A stretch of 15,210 nt of DNA from CAYOXX01 sp964408025 (GTDB taxonomy: Bacteria; Acidobacteriota; DATKUA01): NCBI GenBank assembly GCA_964408025.1, contig CAYOXX010000081.1:1-15210 (forward strand), in the 5' to 3' direction. A model generated the notes under the pieces. It had not been told where the DNA came from. It did not search any database and saw only the letters and a program-made list of their open reading frames with translations. The translations under genes and the position numbers were made by a program. This document shows, in pieces, positions 1-6,171 of this stretch; the first letter of the stretch is position 1; each line of letters begins with the position of its first letter.

Positions 1-98
1 GTTGTACAAGGACTTCTTGTCAGCTTAGCGGAAAGAACTTTCGAGAATCGCTATAATCAGGGAATAACAATTCTGTTGTAATGTTTGTATTTATTAGA

Positions 99-1373
99 TT
101 AATACGATATAACGTTACCTGTTACAATTATGCTTGTTGATGTGCCATTCAGTTCCCAGCCTTCGAAGGGCGTGTTGCGGCTGCGGGATTTGAACTTGGC
201 GGAACGGACAGTCCATTTCTTTTCAGGATCGAGAATGGTGACGTCGGCGGATGCGCCGGGCGAGAGGTGTCCGCGGTCGAGTCCGAGGATTTTCGCTGGG
301 TTGACGGCCAGGAGCTCAACGAGGCGTGTCATGTCGATGAAGCCGCGGTGGACGAGGCGGTCGAGAGCTAGGCCGACGCAGGTCTCGAGCCCGACGACGC
401 CGAAGGCGGCGATGTCGAACTCGATGTTCTTCTTGTCGATGTGGTGGGGGGCGTGGTCGGTGGCGATGCAGTCTACGGTGCCGTCCTGGATGCCGCGCAC
501 GCACTCCTCGACGTCTAAGGTGGAGCGCAGCGGCGGATTCATCTTGGCGTTGGTATCGAACTCCTCGATGGCGCCCTCGGTGAGTGTGAAGTGGTGCGGC
601 GTCACCTCGCAGGTGACTTTGACGCCGCGGTCCTTGGCCTCGCGGATGGCGCGGACTGCGCCGGCGACGCTGATATGGGCGAAGTGGACCGGCAGGCCGA
701 GGTACTCGGCCAGGGCGATGTCTCGCCGGACGGCGATCTCCTCGGCGACGGCGGGCATCGGGCGCAGGCCGAGCATGGTGCCGACGGCGCCCTCGTTGGC
801 GACGCCGCCAGCGGTGAGGCTGTGGTCCTCGGGGTGCTGGATCACCGTGGCGCCGAAGGTCGAGGCGTACTCCATGGCGCGTCGCATCAGCCGCGAGTCG
901 GCGACGCAGCGGCCGTCGTCGCTGAAGGCCACGGCACCGGCTTCGAACATCTCGCCGATCTCGGCCAGCTCCTTGCCCTCCTGGCCTTTCGTCACCGCGC
1001 CGATCGGGTAGACGGTGACGGCGGCGTCGCGCTCGGCCGTCTCGAGGACGAACTCGACCACGGAGGCGTTGTCGATCGGCGGCGAGGTGTTGGGCATGCA
1101 GCAGACGGCGGTGAAGCCGCCGGCCGCGGCGGCGGCGGTGCCGGTGGCGATCGTCTCCGACTCCTCGTGCCCCGGCTCGCGTAGGTGGACGTGCATGTCG
1201 AGGAAGCCGGGAGCGACCACCTTGCCAGCGCAGTCGATAACCTCGGCCTCGCCGGCCTCGAGGCCGGGTTTGACCTCGGCGACGAGGCCGTCCTCGATGA
1301 GGAGGTCGGCGACCTCGTCCATGTTGTTTTTGGGATCTACGATCCTTCCGCCCTTAAGCAGCAGACGCCCCAC
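99..1373 (-). CDS. pyrC: Dihydroorotase, type I (PyrC)
   Basis: Zinc amidohydrolase that cyclises N-carbamoyl-L-aspartate to L-dihydroorotate, the third step of UMP synthesis, in the cytosol. The protein is 424 residues, normal for type I dihydroorotases. Numbered from the GTG start, the metal-site residues are all visible: the HVH pair after GFLDM (His61, His63), Asp153 in SDDG, His180 in QHPED, His233 in FAHIS and Asp306 in ATDHAPHH. NPPLR near residue 280 is also typical of the family. A longer reading begins with TTG at 1385, but I prefer GTG at 1373. GGAGG lies 5 bases before that GTG and overlaps the TTG codon, and VGRLLLKGGRIVDP matches the usual N-terminus. The gene lies downstream of pyrR-pyrB on the same strand, behind a repeat-filled gap. 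I see no convincing promoter of its own, so read-through from pyrB is possible. Identity is secure. Confidence 0.96.
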   Translation of the reverse strand: MGRLLLKGGRIVDPKNNMDEVADLLIEDGLVAEVKPGLEAGEAEVIDCAGKVVAPGFLDMHVHLREPGHEESETIATGTAAAAAGGFTAVCCMPNTSPPIDNASVVEFVLETAERDAAVTVYPIGAVTKGQEGKELAEIGEMFEAGAVAFSDDGRCVADSRLMRRAMEYASTFGATVIQHPEDHSLTAGGVANEGAVGTMLGLRPMPAVAEEIAVRRDIALAEYLGLPVHFAHISVAGAVRAIREAKDRGVKVTCEVTPHHFTLTEGAIEEFDTNAKMNPPLRSTLDVEECVRGIQDGTVDCIATDHAPHHIDKKNIEFDIAAFGVVGLETCVGLALDRLVHRGFIDMTRLVELLAVNPAKILGLDRGHLSPGASADVTILDPEKKWTVRSAKFKSRSRNTPFEGWELNGTSTSIIVTGNVISY

Positions 1374-1423
1374 GTGGTCCTCCAAGTTATCCTGTGCTAA
1401 TCCGAGTCATGTTTTTCAGCAGT

Positions 1424-1595
1424 GTCGGACAAGAATGTCCGACCTCCTACATTGTGGGTCAGACAGGAATGTCTGACCTACCGTTCTGCGTCGGACAAGA
1501 ATGCCCGACCTCCTACATTGTTGGGTCAGATACCCGCCAGAGGCGGGCAAGGTCATGTCTGACCCACCGCATTGTGTCAGACAAGAATGTCTGAC
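1424..1595. repeat. Array of five REP-like palindromic hairpins
   Basis: Five short palindromes fill the pyrB-pyrC gap, each with 7-8 base arms around an AAGAAT or AGGAAT centre. Unit 1 (1424-1443) is GTCGGAC/GTCCGAC. Unit 2 (1457-1478) is GGTCAGAC/GTCTGACC. Unit 3 (1490-1509) is GTCGGAC/GCCCGAC with one mismatch. Unit 4 (1523-1565) is GGGTCAGA/TCTGACCC with a larger centre. Unit 5 (1576-1595) is GTCAGAC/GTCTGAC. Bases 1424-1455 recur at 1490-1521 with one difference, so units 1-2 and 3-4 form a duplicated pair with a 66-base period. Read on the minus strand, GTAG stands 5' of units 1, 2, 3 and 5 (at 1447-1450, 1478-1481, 1513-1516 and 1596-1599), as it does in REP elements mobilised by RAYT (TnpA-REP) proteins. 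No such transposase is in the window. Confidence 0.88.
1532..1547. repeat. Nested CCCGCC/GGCGGG hairpin inside REP unit 4
   Basis: ACCCGCC, loop AGA, then GGCGGG forms a tight 6-base-pair hairpin. It sits between the GGGTCAGA (1523-1530) and TCTGACCC (1558-1565) arms of REP unit 4, where the other units have only a short AAGAAT-type centre. It closely resembles the separate palindrome at 1639-1654, so I infer that a second repeat family has entered a REP unit. Confidence 0.7.
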
Positions 1596-1638
1596 CTACC
1601 GATTTTCTTTGGCCGTTTCAATCGACCTGGTGGGACGG

Positions 1639-1654
1639 ACCCGCCGCGGCGGGT
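1639..1654. repeat. 16-base perfect palindrome downstream of pyrB
   Basis: ACCCGCCGCGGCGGGT is its own reverse complement. It lies 25 bases past the pyrB stop (1679) on the minus strand. As RNA it could form a strong GC stem and slow RNA polymerase or block 3' exonuclease, but no U-run follows on either strand, so I do not call it a terminator. It shares ACCCGCC/GGCGGG arms with the hairpin nested in REP unit 4 (1532-1547). Confidence 0.75.
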
Positions 1655-1678
1655 AAACTCTCCTGTCTATCCCCATAA

Positions 1679-2614
1679 TCATTGCGCACCGGTGGCCCCG
1701 CCGCCGGCTATCAGGTAGAGCACCGCCATGCGGACGGCGACGCCGTTTGTCACCTGCTCGAGGATGACGCTGTAGGGCCCGTCGACGACGGCGGTTTCGA
1801 TCTCGACGCCGCGGTTTATGGGGCCGGGGTGCATGACGATGAAGCCGTCGGCGGCCAGCTCGAGTCGCTTCTCGGTCAGCCCGAAGACCCTGAAGTATTC
1901 GCGCAGGGTGGGGAAGCTTACGGCGCCGCCGCGCTCGAGCTGTATGCGCAGCATCATCACCACGTCGGCCCCCTCGATGGCCGGCTCGATGCGTTGGTGG
2001 ACGCGCACACCGAGGGCCTCGACGTCGCGGGGCAGGAAGGTGCGGGGCCCGGCCAGCGCCACCTCGGCGCCGAGCTTGCGGAGCAGGAAGATGTTCGAGC
2101 GGGCGACGCGGCTGTGGGCTATGTCGCCGACTATGGCCACGCGCAGGCCCTCGAAGTGCCCCTTGTGCTGGCGGATGGTGAGGGCATCGAGCAGCGCCTG
2201 GGTCGGGTGCTCGCATGCGCCGTCGCCGGCGTTGACGACGCTGGCGCTGGAGTTGGCCTTGATCACGGCCGGCGCCCCGGCCGCCGAGTGGCGGGCGACG
2301 ATCACGTCCGGCTGCATCGCCTCGAGGTTGCGTATCGTGTCGACCAGCGTCTCGCCCTTGGAGACGCTCGAGGTCGAGGCGCTGAAGTTGTAGGTGTCGG
2401 CGCTGAGGCGCTTCTCGGCGATCTCGAATGATGTGCGGGTGCGGGTCGAGGGCTCGTAGAAGAGGTTGACGATGGTGCGGCCGATCAGGGCCGGGACTTT
2501 CTTCACCTCGCGCGTCGAGATCTCAGCGAAGTTTTCGGCCTGGTCGAGGATGGTGACGATCTCGTGGGGCTCGAGCTGGCGGATGCCGAGGAGATGTCGC
2601 CTTTTCCAGACCAT
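1679..2614 (-). CDS. pyrB: Aspartate carbamoyltransferase catalytic chain (PyrB)
   Basis: Transfers the carbamoyl group of carbamoyl phosphate to L-aspartate, the second step of UMP synthesis. At 311 residues it has the usual catalytic-chain length. The carbamoyl-phosphate site STRTRTSFE is at residues 56-64, the mobile 80s loop SVSKGET with Lys86 at 83-89, HPTQALLD at 136-143, and the aspartate-domain motif HPGPINRGVEI at 262-272. Its ATG is preceded by AGGGAG, which overlaps the end of pyrR. Only 6 bases separate the pyrR stop from this start, so the two are almost certainly co-transcribed and translationally coupled. No regulatory chain PyrI follows. Control is therefore expected to come from PyrR rather than nucleotide allostery. 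Physical association with PyrC, as in Aquifex, is possible but not shown. Identity is secure. Confidence 0.97.
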   Translation of the reverse strand: MVWKRRHLLGIRQLEPHEIVTILDQAENFAEISTREVKKVPALIGRTIVNLFYEPSTRTRTSFEIAEKRLSADTYNFSASTSSVSKGETLVDTIRNLEAMQPDVIVARHSAAGAPAVIKANSSASVVNAGDGACEHPTQALLDALTIRQHKGHFEGLRVAIVGDIAHSRVARSNIFLLRKLGAEVALAGPRTFLPRDVEALGVRVHQRIEPAIEGADVVMMLRIQLERGGAVSFPTLREYFRVFGLTEKRLELAADGFIVMHPGPINRGVEIETAVVDGPYSVILEQVTNGVAVRMAVLYLIAGGGATGAQ

Positions 2615-2620
2615 TTTCTC

Positions 2621-3187
2621 TTACTCCCTTTCGACCTCCTCGTCGAGGTCGACCTCCAGCAGTACGACTTGGTCCTCGCCGTCGACCTCGCGCACCTTCA
2701 CCAGCACCTCCTGCCCCGGACTGATGTTGACTTGGAGGCCGCAGTAGTTGGCGGCAATCGGCAGCTCGCGGCCGCCGCGGTCGACCAGTATCGCCAGCTG
2801 GATCAGCTTCGGGCGCCCGAAGTCGTTTATGCAGTCCAGGGCGGCGCGGACGGTGCGGCCGGAATGGAGGACATCGTCGACGAGCACCAGCGGGTAGCCT
2901 GTGATCTTGAACGGGATCTCCGTCTTGCCGATCATCGGCACCGGGCCGATCTCGCTGAGGTCGTCGCGGTAGAGTGTGATGTCGAGGATGCCGACGCCGA
3001 CGTCCCGCCCCATGGCGCGCAGCCGCGCCGCGAGCCGCTCGGCCAGCGGGGCGCCGCGTCGCCGGATGCCGACCAGTATCAGCTTGCCATCGGCCAGCCG
3101 GCTGTCGATGCCGTTGGCGAGGGTGGTGAGGGCCGCGTCGAGCTCCTCGTTGTTCATCAGCTCGCGGATCTCCCGGCCGATTTCCAT
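2621..3187 (-). CDS. pyrR: Bifunctional pyr regulator / uracil phosphoribosyltransferase (PyrR)
   Basis: PyrR proteins bind pyr mRNA in response to UMP/UTP and usually retain uracil phosphoribosyltransferase activity (uracil + PRPP to UMP). This one has 188 residues, within the usual range. The family motif LDITLYRDDL is at 68-77, the PRPP loop LVDDVLHSGRT at 102-112, and DRGGRELPIAANYCG at 136-150 matches the conserved PyrR segment that contributes to the RNA-binding face. Serine replaces the common threonine in VLHTGRT, a minor change. It starts at ATG with AGGA 7 bases upstream and leads directly into pyrB. Upstream lies a good promoter candidate (3262-3290) and a leader of about 68 bases. 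I could not recognise the standard PyrR-binding loop in that leader, so the RNA target is unclear. Identity is secure; the mode of regulation is not. Confidence 0.95.
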   Translation of the reverse strand: MEIGREIRELMNNEELDAALTTLANGIDSRLADGKLILVGIRRRGAPLAERLAARLRAMGRDVGVGILDITLYRDDLSEIGPVPMIGKTEIPFKITGYPLVLVDDVLHSGRTVRAALDCINDFGRPKLIQLAILVDRGGRELPIAANYCGLQVNISPGQEVLVKVREVDGEDQVVLLEVDLDEEVERE

Positions 3188-3261
3188 ACTCTTATCCTGT
3201 CTCCGATCTCTACTTCAGATCCCGAATGCGGCCCGGGGACTCACTTAGTAGCGGTCCGAGC

Positions 3262-3290
3262 ATGTTATCCGTGCAATATCTGGCAGTCAA
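3262..3290 (-). promoter_or_regulatory. Candidate sigma-70-type promoter for pyrR-pyrB
   Basis: On the minus strand TTGACT (3285-3290), a 17-base spacer and TAACAT (3262-3267) fit a housekeeping promoter, 5 of 6 and 4 of 6 matches to consensus. The -35 box overlaps the stop codon of the upstream transporter gene. Transcription would begin near 3255, giving a leader of about 68 bases before the pyrR ATG. The leader can form CTACT/AGTAG pairing or a GATCT/AGATC hairpin just before the ribosome binding site. These two compete for space, but a regulatory role is only a guess. Confidence 0.5.
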
Positions 3291-4207
3291 GGCCCCGGCT
3301 CGGCGAGTGGGGCCTTCTCCCACTTCACGAAGGCCACTCCTGAGATGAGCATGGCGATGCCGACTAGCTGCGACCAAACCATAACCTCGCCAAGTACTAC
3401 CCAAGCCAGCAGCATGACGAGAACCGGCTGAACGCTGCTGATGATCGCGGCCCAAGAGGCCCCGATCTGTCTTATGCCCAGCAAGAAAAAAATGAGAGAG
3501 AGTGCCGAACCGATTGCAGTGACTGCTACTAACAGCAGCAGGTGAGGCGCCTGTTCGATTGCTTCCAGCCTGATGCCGGTGAACAGGAGCACCGCAAGCA
3601 TCGCTACCGCGCCGCCGAGTATGGAGTAGAAGCTGACCAGCGTTGAGGAGTGGTTGACCAGGTATTTGTCGCAAATGACAACGTAAATCGAGTAGATAAG
3701 CATTGTGCACAGTGTCAGCGAAACTCCGATCAGAAGGCTTCCTGCAATTCCGTATGCGATCCTCAGAACCAGGGTCACCCCCGCGAAAGTCATCATGACC
3801 GCTAGCGATTTCTTAAGGGTGATCTTTTCCCAGCCCAGGACTGCGGACACGATGACAACCGCCGCGGGGTATGAGTAGATGACGACGAAGGCCAGCGAGG
3901 CGTCGATATATCTCAGGGCCAGGAAAAATAGAGACCCACCGAGGGCAAAGACCGATGCGCCGAAAAAGAATGAAAGGGCTTTTGCACTCAAGGGCAGTCT
4001 TCGCCCCGACCGGTATCTTACTAAGGCCACTACGCTTAGGAACGCGACGCCCATGACAAGCCTGATGACGTTCAGGATTACTACGTCCACACCGGCCTCG
4101 ACGCAGATTTTTCCCAGTACCGCTACCGGCGCCCAGCAGATGCCGGAAAGGAAGACGAGAACGGCCCCCCGGGTAACCCGATTGCGTTGTTCGTTTCCGC
4201 CCGTCAT
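3287..4207 (-). CDS. EamA/DMT-family 10-TM transporter (copy 1)
   Basis: A 306-residue, strongly hydrophobic protein of the drug/metabolite transporter superfamily, EamA type: two repeats of about five membrane helices each, in the inner membrane. Each half shows the expected pattern: SGICWAPVAVLGKI and LNVIRLVMG in the first, then FYSILGGAVAML, ALSLIFFLLGIRQIGASWA and LAWVVLGE in the second. Family members export amino acids, other metabolites or nucleosides; the substrate cannot be read from sequence. Start ATG has GGAG 8 bases upstream. It lies 135 bases downstream of a paralogue (4343-5269) sharing LGWEKITL, ALSLIFFL-GIR-IG and the C-terminal EPGP. Base composition differs from its neighbours: 3661-3720 is 26/60 G+C by hand count, against 42/60 for 5041-5100 in the paralogue. 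This suggests separate histories or relaxed selection. A link to pyrimidine export is only positional. Confidence 0.88.
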   Translation of the reverse strand: MTGGNEQRNRVTRGAVLVFLSGICWAPVAVLGKICVEAGVDVVILNVIRLVMGVAFLSVVALVRYRSGRRLPLSAKALSFFFGASVFALGGSLFFLALRYIDASLAFVVIYSYPAAVVIVSAVLGWEKITLKKSLAVMMTFAGVTLVLRIAYGIAGSLLIGVSLTLCTMLIYSIYVVICDKYLVNHSSTLVSFYSILGGAVAMLAVLLFTGIRLEAIEQAPHLLLLVAVTAIGSALSLIFFLLGIRQIGASWAAIISSVQPVLVMLLAWVVLGEVMVWSQLVGIAMLISGVAFVKWEKAPLAEPGP

Positions 4208-4229
4208 GCATTCGTCTCCGAGGGCGCGA

Positions 4230-4258
4230 ATTATTACCGTTTTGCGGCCACAGGTAAA
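4230..4258 (-). promoter_or_regulatory. Candidate promoter for EamA copy 1
   Basis: On the minus strand TTTACC (4253-4258), 17 bases, then AATAAT (4230-4235), 4 of 6 and 5 of 6 consensus matches, in the AT-richer gap between the two transporter genes. The predicted start near 4223 leaves a leader of about 16 bases that includes the GGAG site. It would let this copy be expressed independently of copy 2. Confidence 0.33.
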
Positions 4259-4342
4259 CCGCGATTTTCGAATTTTATCAATCCGACGCGAACCGCAGGA
4301 GATTCTCGGGTTCGAGGTGGTAGGGAACTTGGTTCTGCGATC

Positions 4343-5269
4343 TCATGGCCCCGGCTCGGTCATCGACGGCCGTTTCCGCCGCGCCATGGCTACGCCGGCC
4401 AGCAGGATGGCGACGCCGACCAGCTGCAACCAGCTCAGCGTCTCGCCGAGGATAAGCCAGGCGAGGAGGACGACGAAGGCGGGTTCGATTGTGGTGATAA
4501 TCGACGCGTGCGGCGCCCCGATATGCCTGATTCCCATCAGGAAGAAGATCAGCGAGAGGGCTGTGCTCACCACGCCGATTGTTGCCAGGAGCAGCAGATT
4601 CTCAGGCCGCATAACTGTTTCGAGCGGGAAAGGAAACCAAAGCAGCAGGATCAGCATCGACGCGGCGCCGCCGGCCAGCGAGTAGAAGCTGACCTGCGCC
4701 GACGAATGGCGCTCCAGGAGCCGCTCGCAAAACAGCAGGTAGAAGGTAAAAATCAGCGTGCAGGCGAAGACGAAGGCTATGCCGATCCACATCTCTTCGG
4801 AAATGACAAAGCCGATTTCCAGGACGAGCGAGACGCCGATGAAGGTCAAAAGGACCGCCGAGGCGACCGGCAGCGTGATTTTCTCCCACCCGAGAACGGC
4901 GGAGAAGATGACGACCGTGGCCGGGTAGGTGAATATGAGAAGCGTGGCCAGCGAGGCCCCGAGATAACGTATGGCGGCGAAGAAGAGCAGTCCCCCGAGC
5001 CCGTAGTCGACGGCGCCGAATACGAGCAGTGCGACGAGCAGCCTCGGCGGGAGCCTCTTCTTAGCGGAGCGCCGGGGGTCGAACAGCAGGAAGAGGCCCA
5101 GGACGGCGGCGCCGATGACGAGCCGCGCGGCGTTGAGAGGTATCTCGCCGAGGTCGGCGTCGAGCCCGAGCTTGATCAGGACGGCCGCGGACGACCAGCA
5201 GACCGATGAGATCAGCACCAGGACGGTGCCCAGACCTGGGCGCTTCTTACCTACATCGGTGTCGGCCAC
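4343..5269 (-). CDS. EamA/DMT-family 10-TM transporter (copy 2)
   Basis: Inner-membrane transporter of the drug/metabolite superfamily with two EamA halves, about ten helices. The first half has LISSVCWSSAAVLIKLGLD and NAARLVIG; the second has SFYSLAGGAASML, ALSLIFFLMGIRHIGAPHA and LAWLILGETLSWLQLVG. From the chosen GTG the protein is 308 residues, close to its 306-residue paralogue at 3287-4207. Longer readings start at TTG 5323 or ATG 5296, but neither has a ribosome binding site and both lie within the predicted -35 and -10 boxes. GTG at 5269 has GGAGG 6 bases upstream. The gene is transcribed divergently from pyrK, and the two transporters probably arose by tandem duplication. The substrate is unknown; amino-acid, metabolite or nucleoside efflux are all compatible with the family. 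Confidence 0.88.
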   Translation of the reverse strand: MADTDVGKKRPGLGTVLVLISSVCWSSAAVLIKLGLDADLGEIPLNAARLVIGAAVLGLFLLFDPRRSAKKRLPPRLLVALLVFGAVDYGLGGLLFFAAIRYLGASLATLLIFTYPATVVIFSAVLGWEKITLPVASAVLLTFIGVSLVLEIGFVISEEMWIGIAFVFACTLIFTFYLLFCERLLERHSSAQVSFYSLAGGAASMLILLLWFPFPLETVMRPENLLLLATIGVVSTALSLIFFLMGIRHIGAPHASIITTIEPAFVVLLAWLILGETLSWLQLVGVAILLAGVAMARRKRPSMTEPGP

Positions 5270-5294
5270 TAAGTCCCTCCCCAGAGCGACGGGC

Positions 5295-5323
5295 ATTATC
5301 GCCAAAACGCGCGCACGCGGCAA
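5295..5323 (-). promoter_or_regulatory. Candidate promoter for EamA copy 2
   Basis: Minus strand TTGCCG (5318-5323), 17-base spacer, GATAAT (5295-5300), 4 of 6 and 5 of 6 consensus matches. Predicted initiation near 5288 gives a leader of about 19 bases containing the GGAGG that serves the GTG start at 5269. It also argues against the longer TTG/ATG readings of the gene, which would lie inside the promoter. Confidence 0.5.
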
Positions 5324-5355
5324 GCGCGCCGAATATGGCCGCCCGCCGGCGCTTC

Positions 5356-5364
5356 TGCTAGAAT
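5356..5364 (+). promoter_or_regulatory. Candidate extended -10 promoter for pyrK-pyrD
   Basis: TGC followed by TAGAAT is an extended -10 element (5 of 6 in the hexamer). No good -35 is present at the normal distance. Transcription would start near 5371, only about 3 bases before the TTG or 9 before the GTG start of pyrK, so the message would be nearly leaderless. Confidence 0.35.
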
Positions 5365-5373
5365 CGGGCGGGG

Positions 5374-6171
5374 TTGCTGGTGCCGAAATTTGACCTTATA
5401 CCGCTGACCGCCAAGCGCCGCCTCGGCGGCGGGTGTATCGCCGTCGACGTACGCGATCCGGAGATCGCTGCGGTAGCGAAGCCGGGCCAGTTCGTGATGG
5501 TGCGCGCCACGGAGGGGGTCGATACGATAACGCCGCGGCCGCTGAGCATATTCGCCAGGGTGCGGGAGAACGGGAAACCAACGGGCTTCACTCTGCTGGT
5601 GAAGATCATCGGCCCCGGCACGCGGGCGATAGACGAGCGGCAGGTCGGCCAGGCAATTTCGGTTGCGGGACCGTTCGGGGAGGGGCTCGAGCCTGACCCG
5701 GGCCGTTTTCACCTTTTAGTCGCCGGCGGCACCGGCATCGCACCCGTCGCCTTCGCCGCCCAGGAGCTGGCGCGGGCTGGCGGCAGCTTCGAGATACTTT
5801 ACGGCGGCGGCGGGAAACAGGATGTCCACCTTGACGAACTCCGCCGCGCCGGCCTCGAGGCTCGGTCGGCCACCGAAGACGGCTCCCTCGGCTTCAAGGG
5901 CCTGGTGACCGAGCTGCTCGAGCGCCGCCTGGACGATGACGGCGGCGAGCCGCTCGTCTTCGCCTGCGGGCCGTGGGAGATGATGCGGCGCGCGGCCGCG
6001 ATCTGCCGCGAGCGCGGCATCGAATGCCTCTGCTCGCTCGAGCGCTACATGGCCTGCGGCTTCGGCGTCTGCCTCTCTTGTGTTTTCCGAAAGACAACTG
6101 ATAGCAGCTACCACACCTGCTGCCAGGAGGGCCCGGTAGTCAACGGCCTGGAGGTGGACTGGGATGCCTGA
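5374..6171 (+). CDS. pyrK: Dihydroorotate dehydrogenase electron-transfer subunit (PyrK)
   Basis: FAD and [2Fe-2S] subunit that passes electrons from PyrD to NAD+ in class 1B dihydroorotate dehydrogenase (PyrD2K2). The protein is 265 residues. The FAD-binding motif RPLSI is at 55-59, the nucleotide-binding GGTGIAP at 118-124, and FACGPWEMM at 197-205. The iron-sulfur ligands are Cys228, Cys233 and Cys236 in ACGFGVCLSC, with the fourth in CCQEGPV. Cys250 aligns with the usual ligand and Cys249 is an extra neighbouring cysteine. The start is uncertain: TTG at 5374 gives the listed length, while GTG at 5380 would remove two residues and has a G-rich stretch 6 bases upstream. The end overlaps pyrD by 8 bases, and the pyrD ribosome binding site lies inside this gene. 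NAD-linked oxidation avoids the need for a quinone. Identity is secure. Confidence 0.95.
   Translation: MLVPKFDLIPLTAKRRLGGGCIAVDVRDPEIAAVAKPGQFVMVRATEGVDTITPRPLSIFARVRENGKPTGFTLLVKIIGPGTRAIDERQVGQAISVAGPFGEGLEPDPGRFHLLVAGGTGIAPVAFAAQELARAGGSFEILYGGGGKQDVHLDELRRAGLEARSATEDGSLGFKGLVTELLERRLDDDGGEPLVFACGPWEMMRRAAAICRERGIECLCSLERYMACGFGVCLSCVFRKTTDSSYHTCCQEGPVVNGLEVDWDA

Noticed and set aside
52..57. TATAAT as a promoter near the left edge
   Set aside because: A perfect -10, but no -35 at usable spacing: the nearest TTGTCA is 29 bases upstream, and 29-34 is CGGAAA. It would drive antisense RNA into pyrC.
1424..1595. Possible CRISPR array
   Set aside because: Repeats are palindromic and variable, the intervening stretches are short and themselves repeated, and there are no cas genes.
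3188..3261. Canonical PyrR-binding attenuator
   Set aside because: I searched for the GAGAGGCU-type core by eye on both strands around pyrR and found only partial purine-rich matches such as GGAGACAGG.
4187..5209. 340-codon plus-strand frame opposite the second transporter
   Set aside because: Gln/Arg/Glu-rich low-complexity translation mirroring a hydrophobic gene on the other strand; no ribosome binding site or family features.
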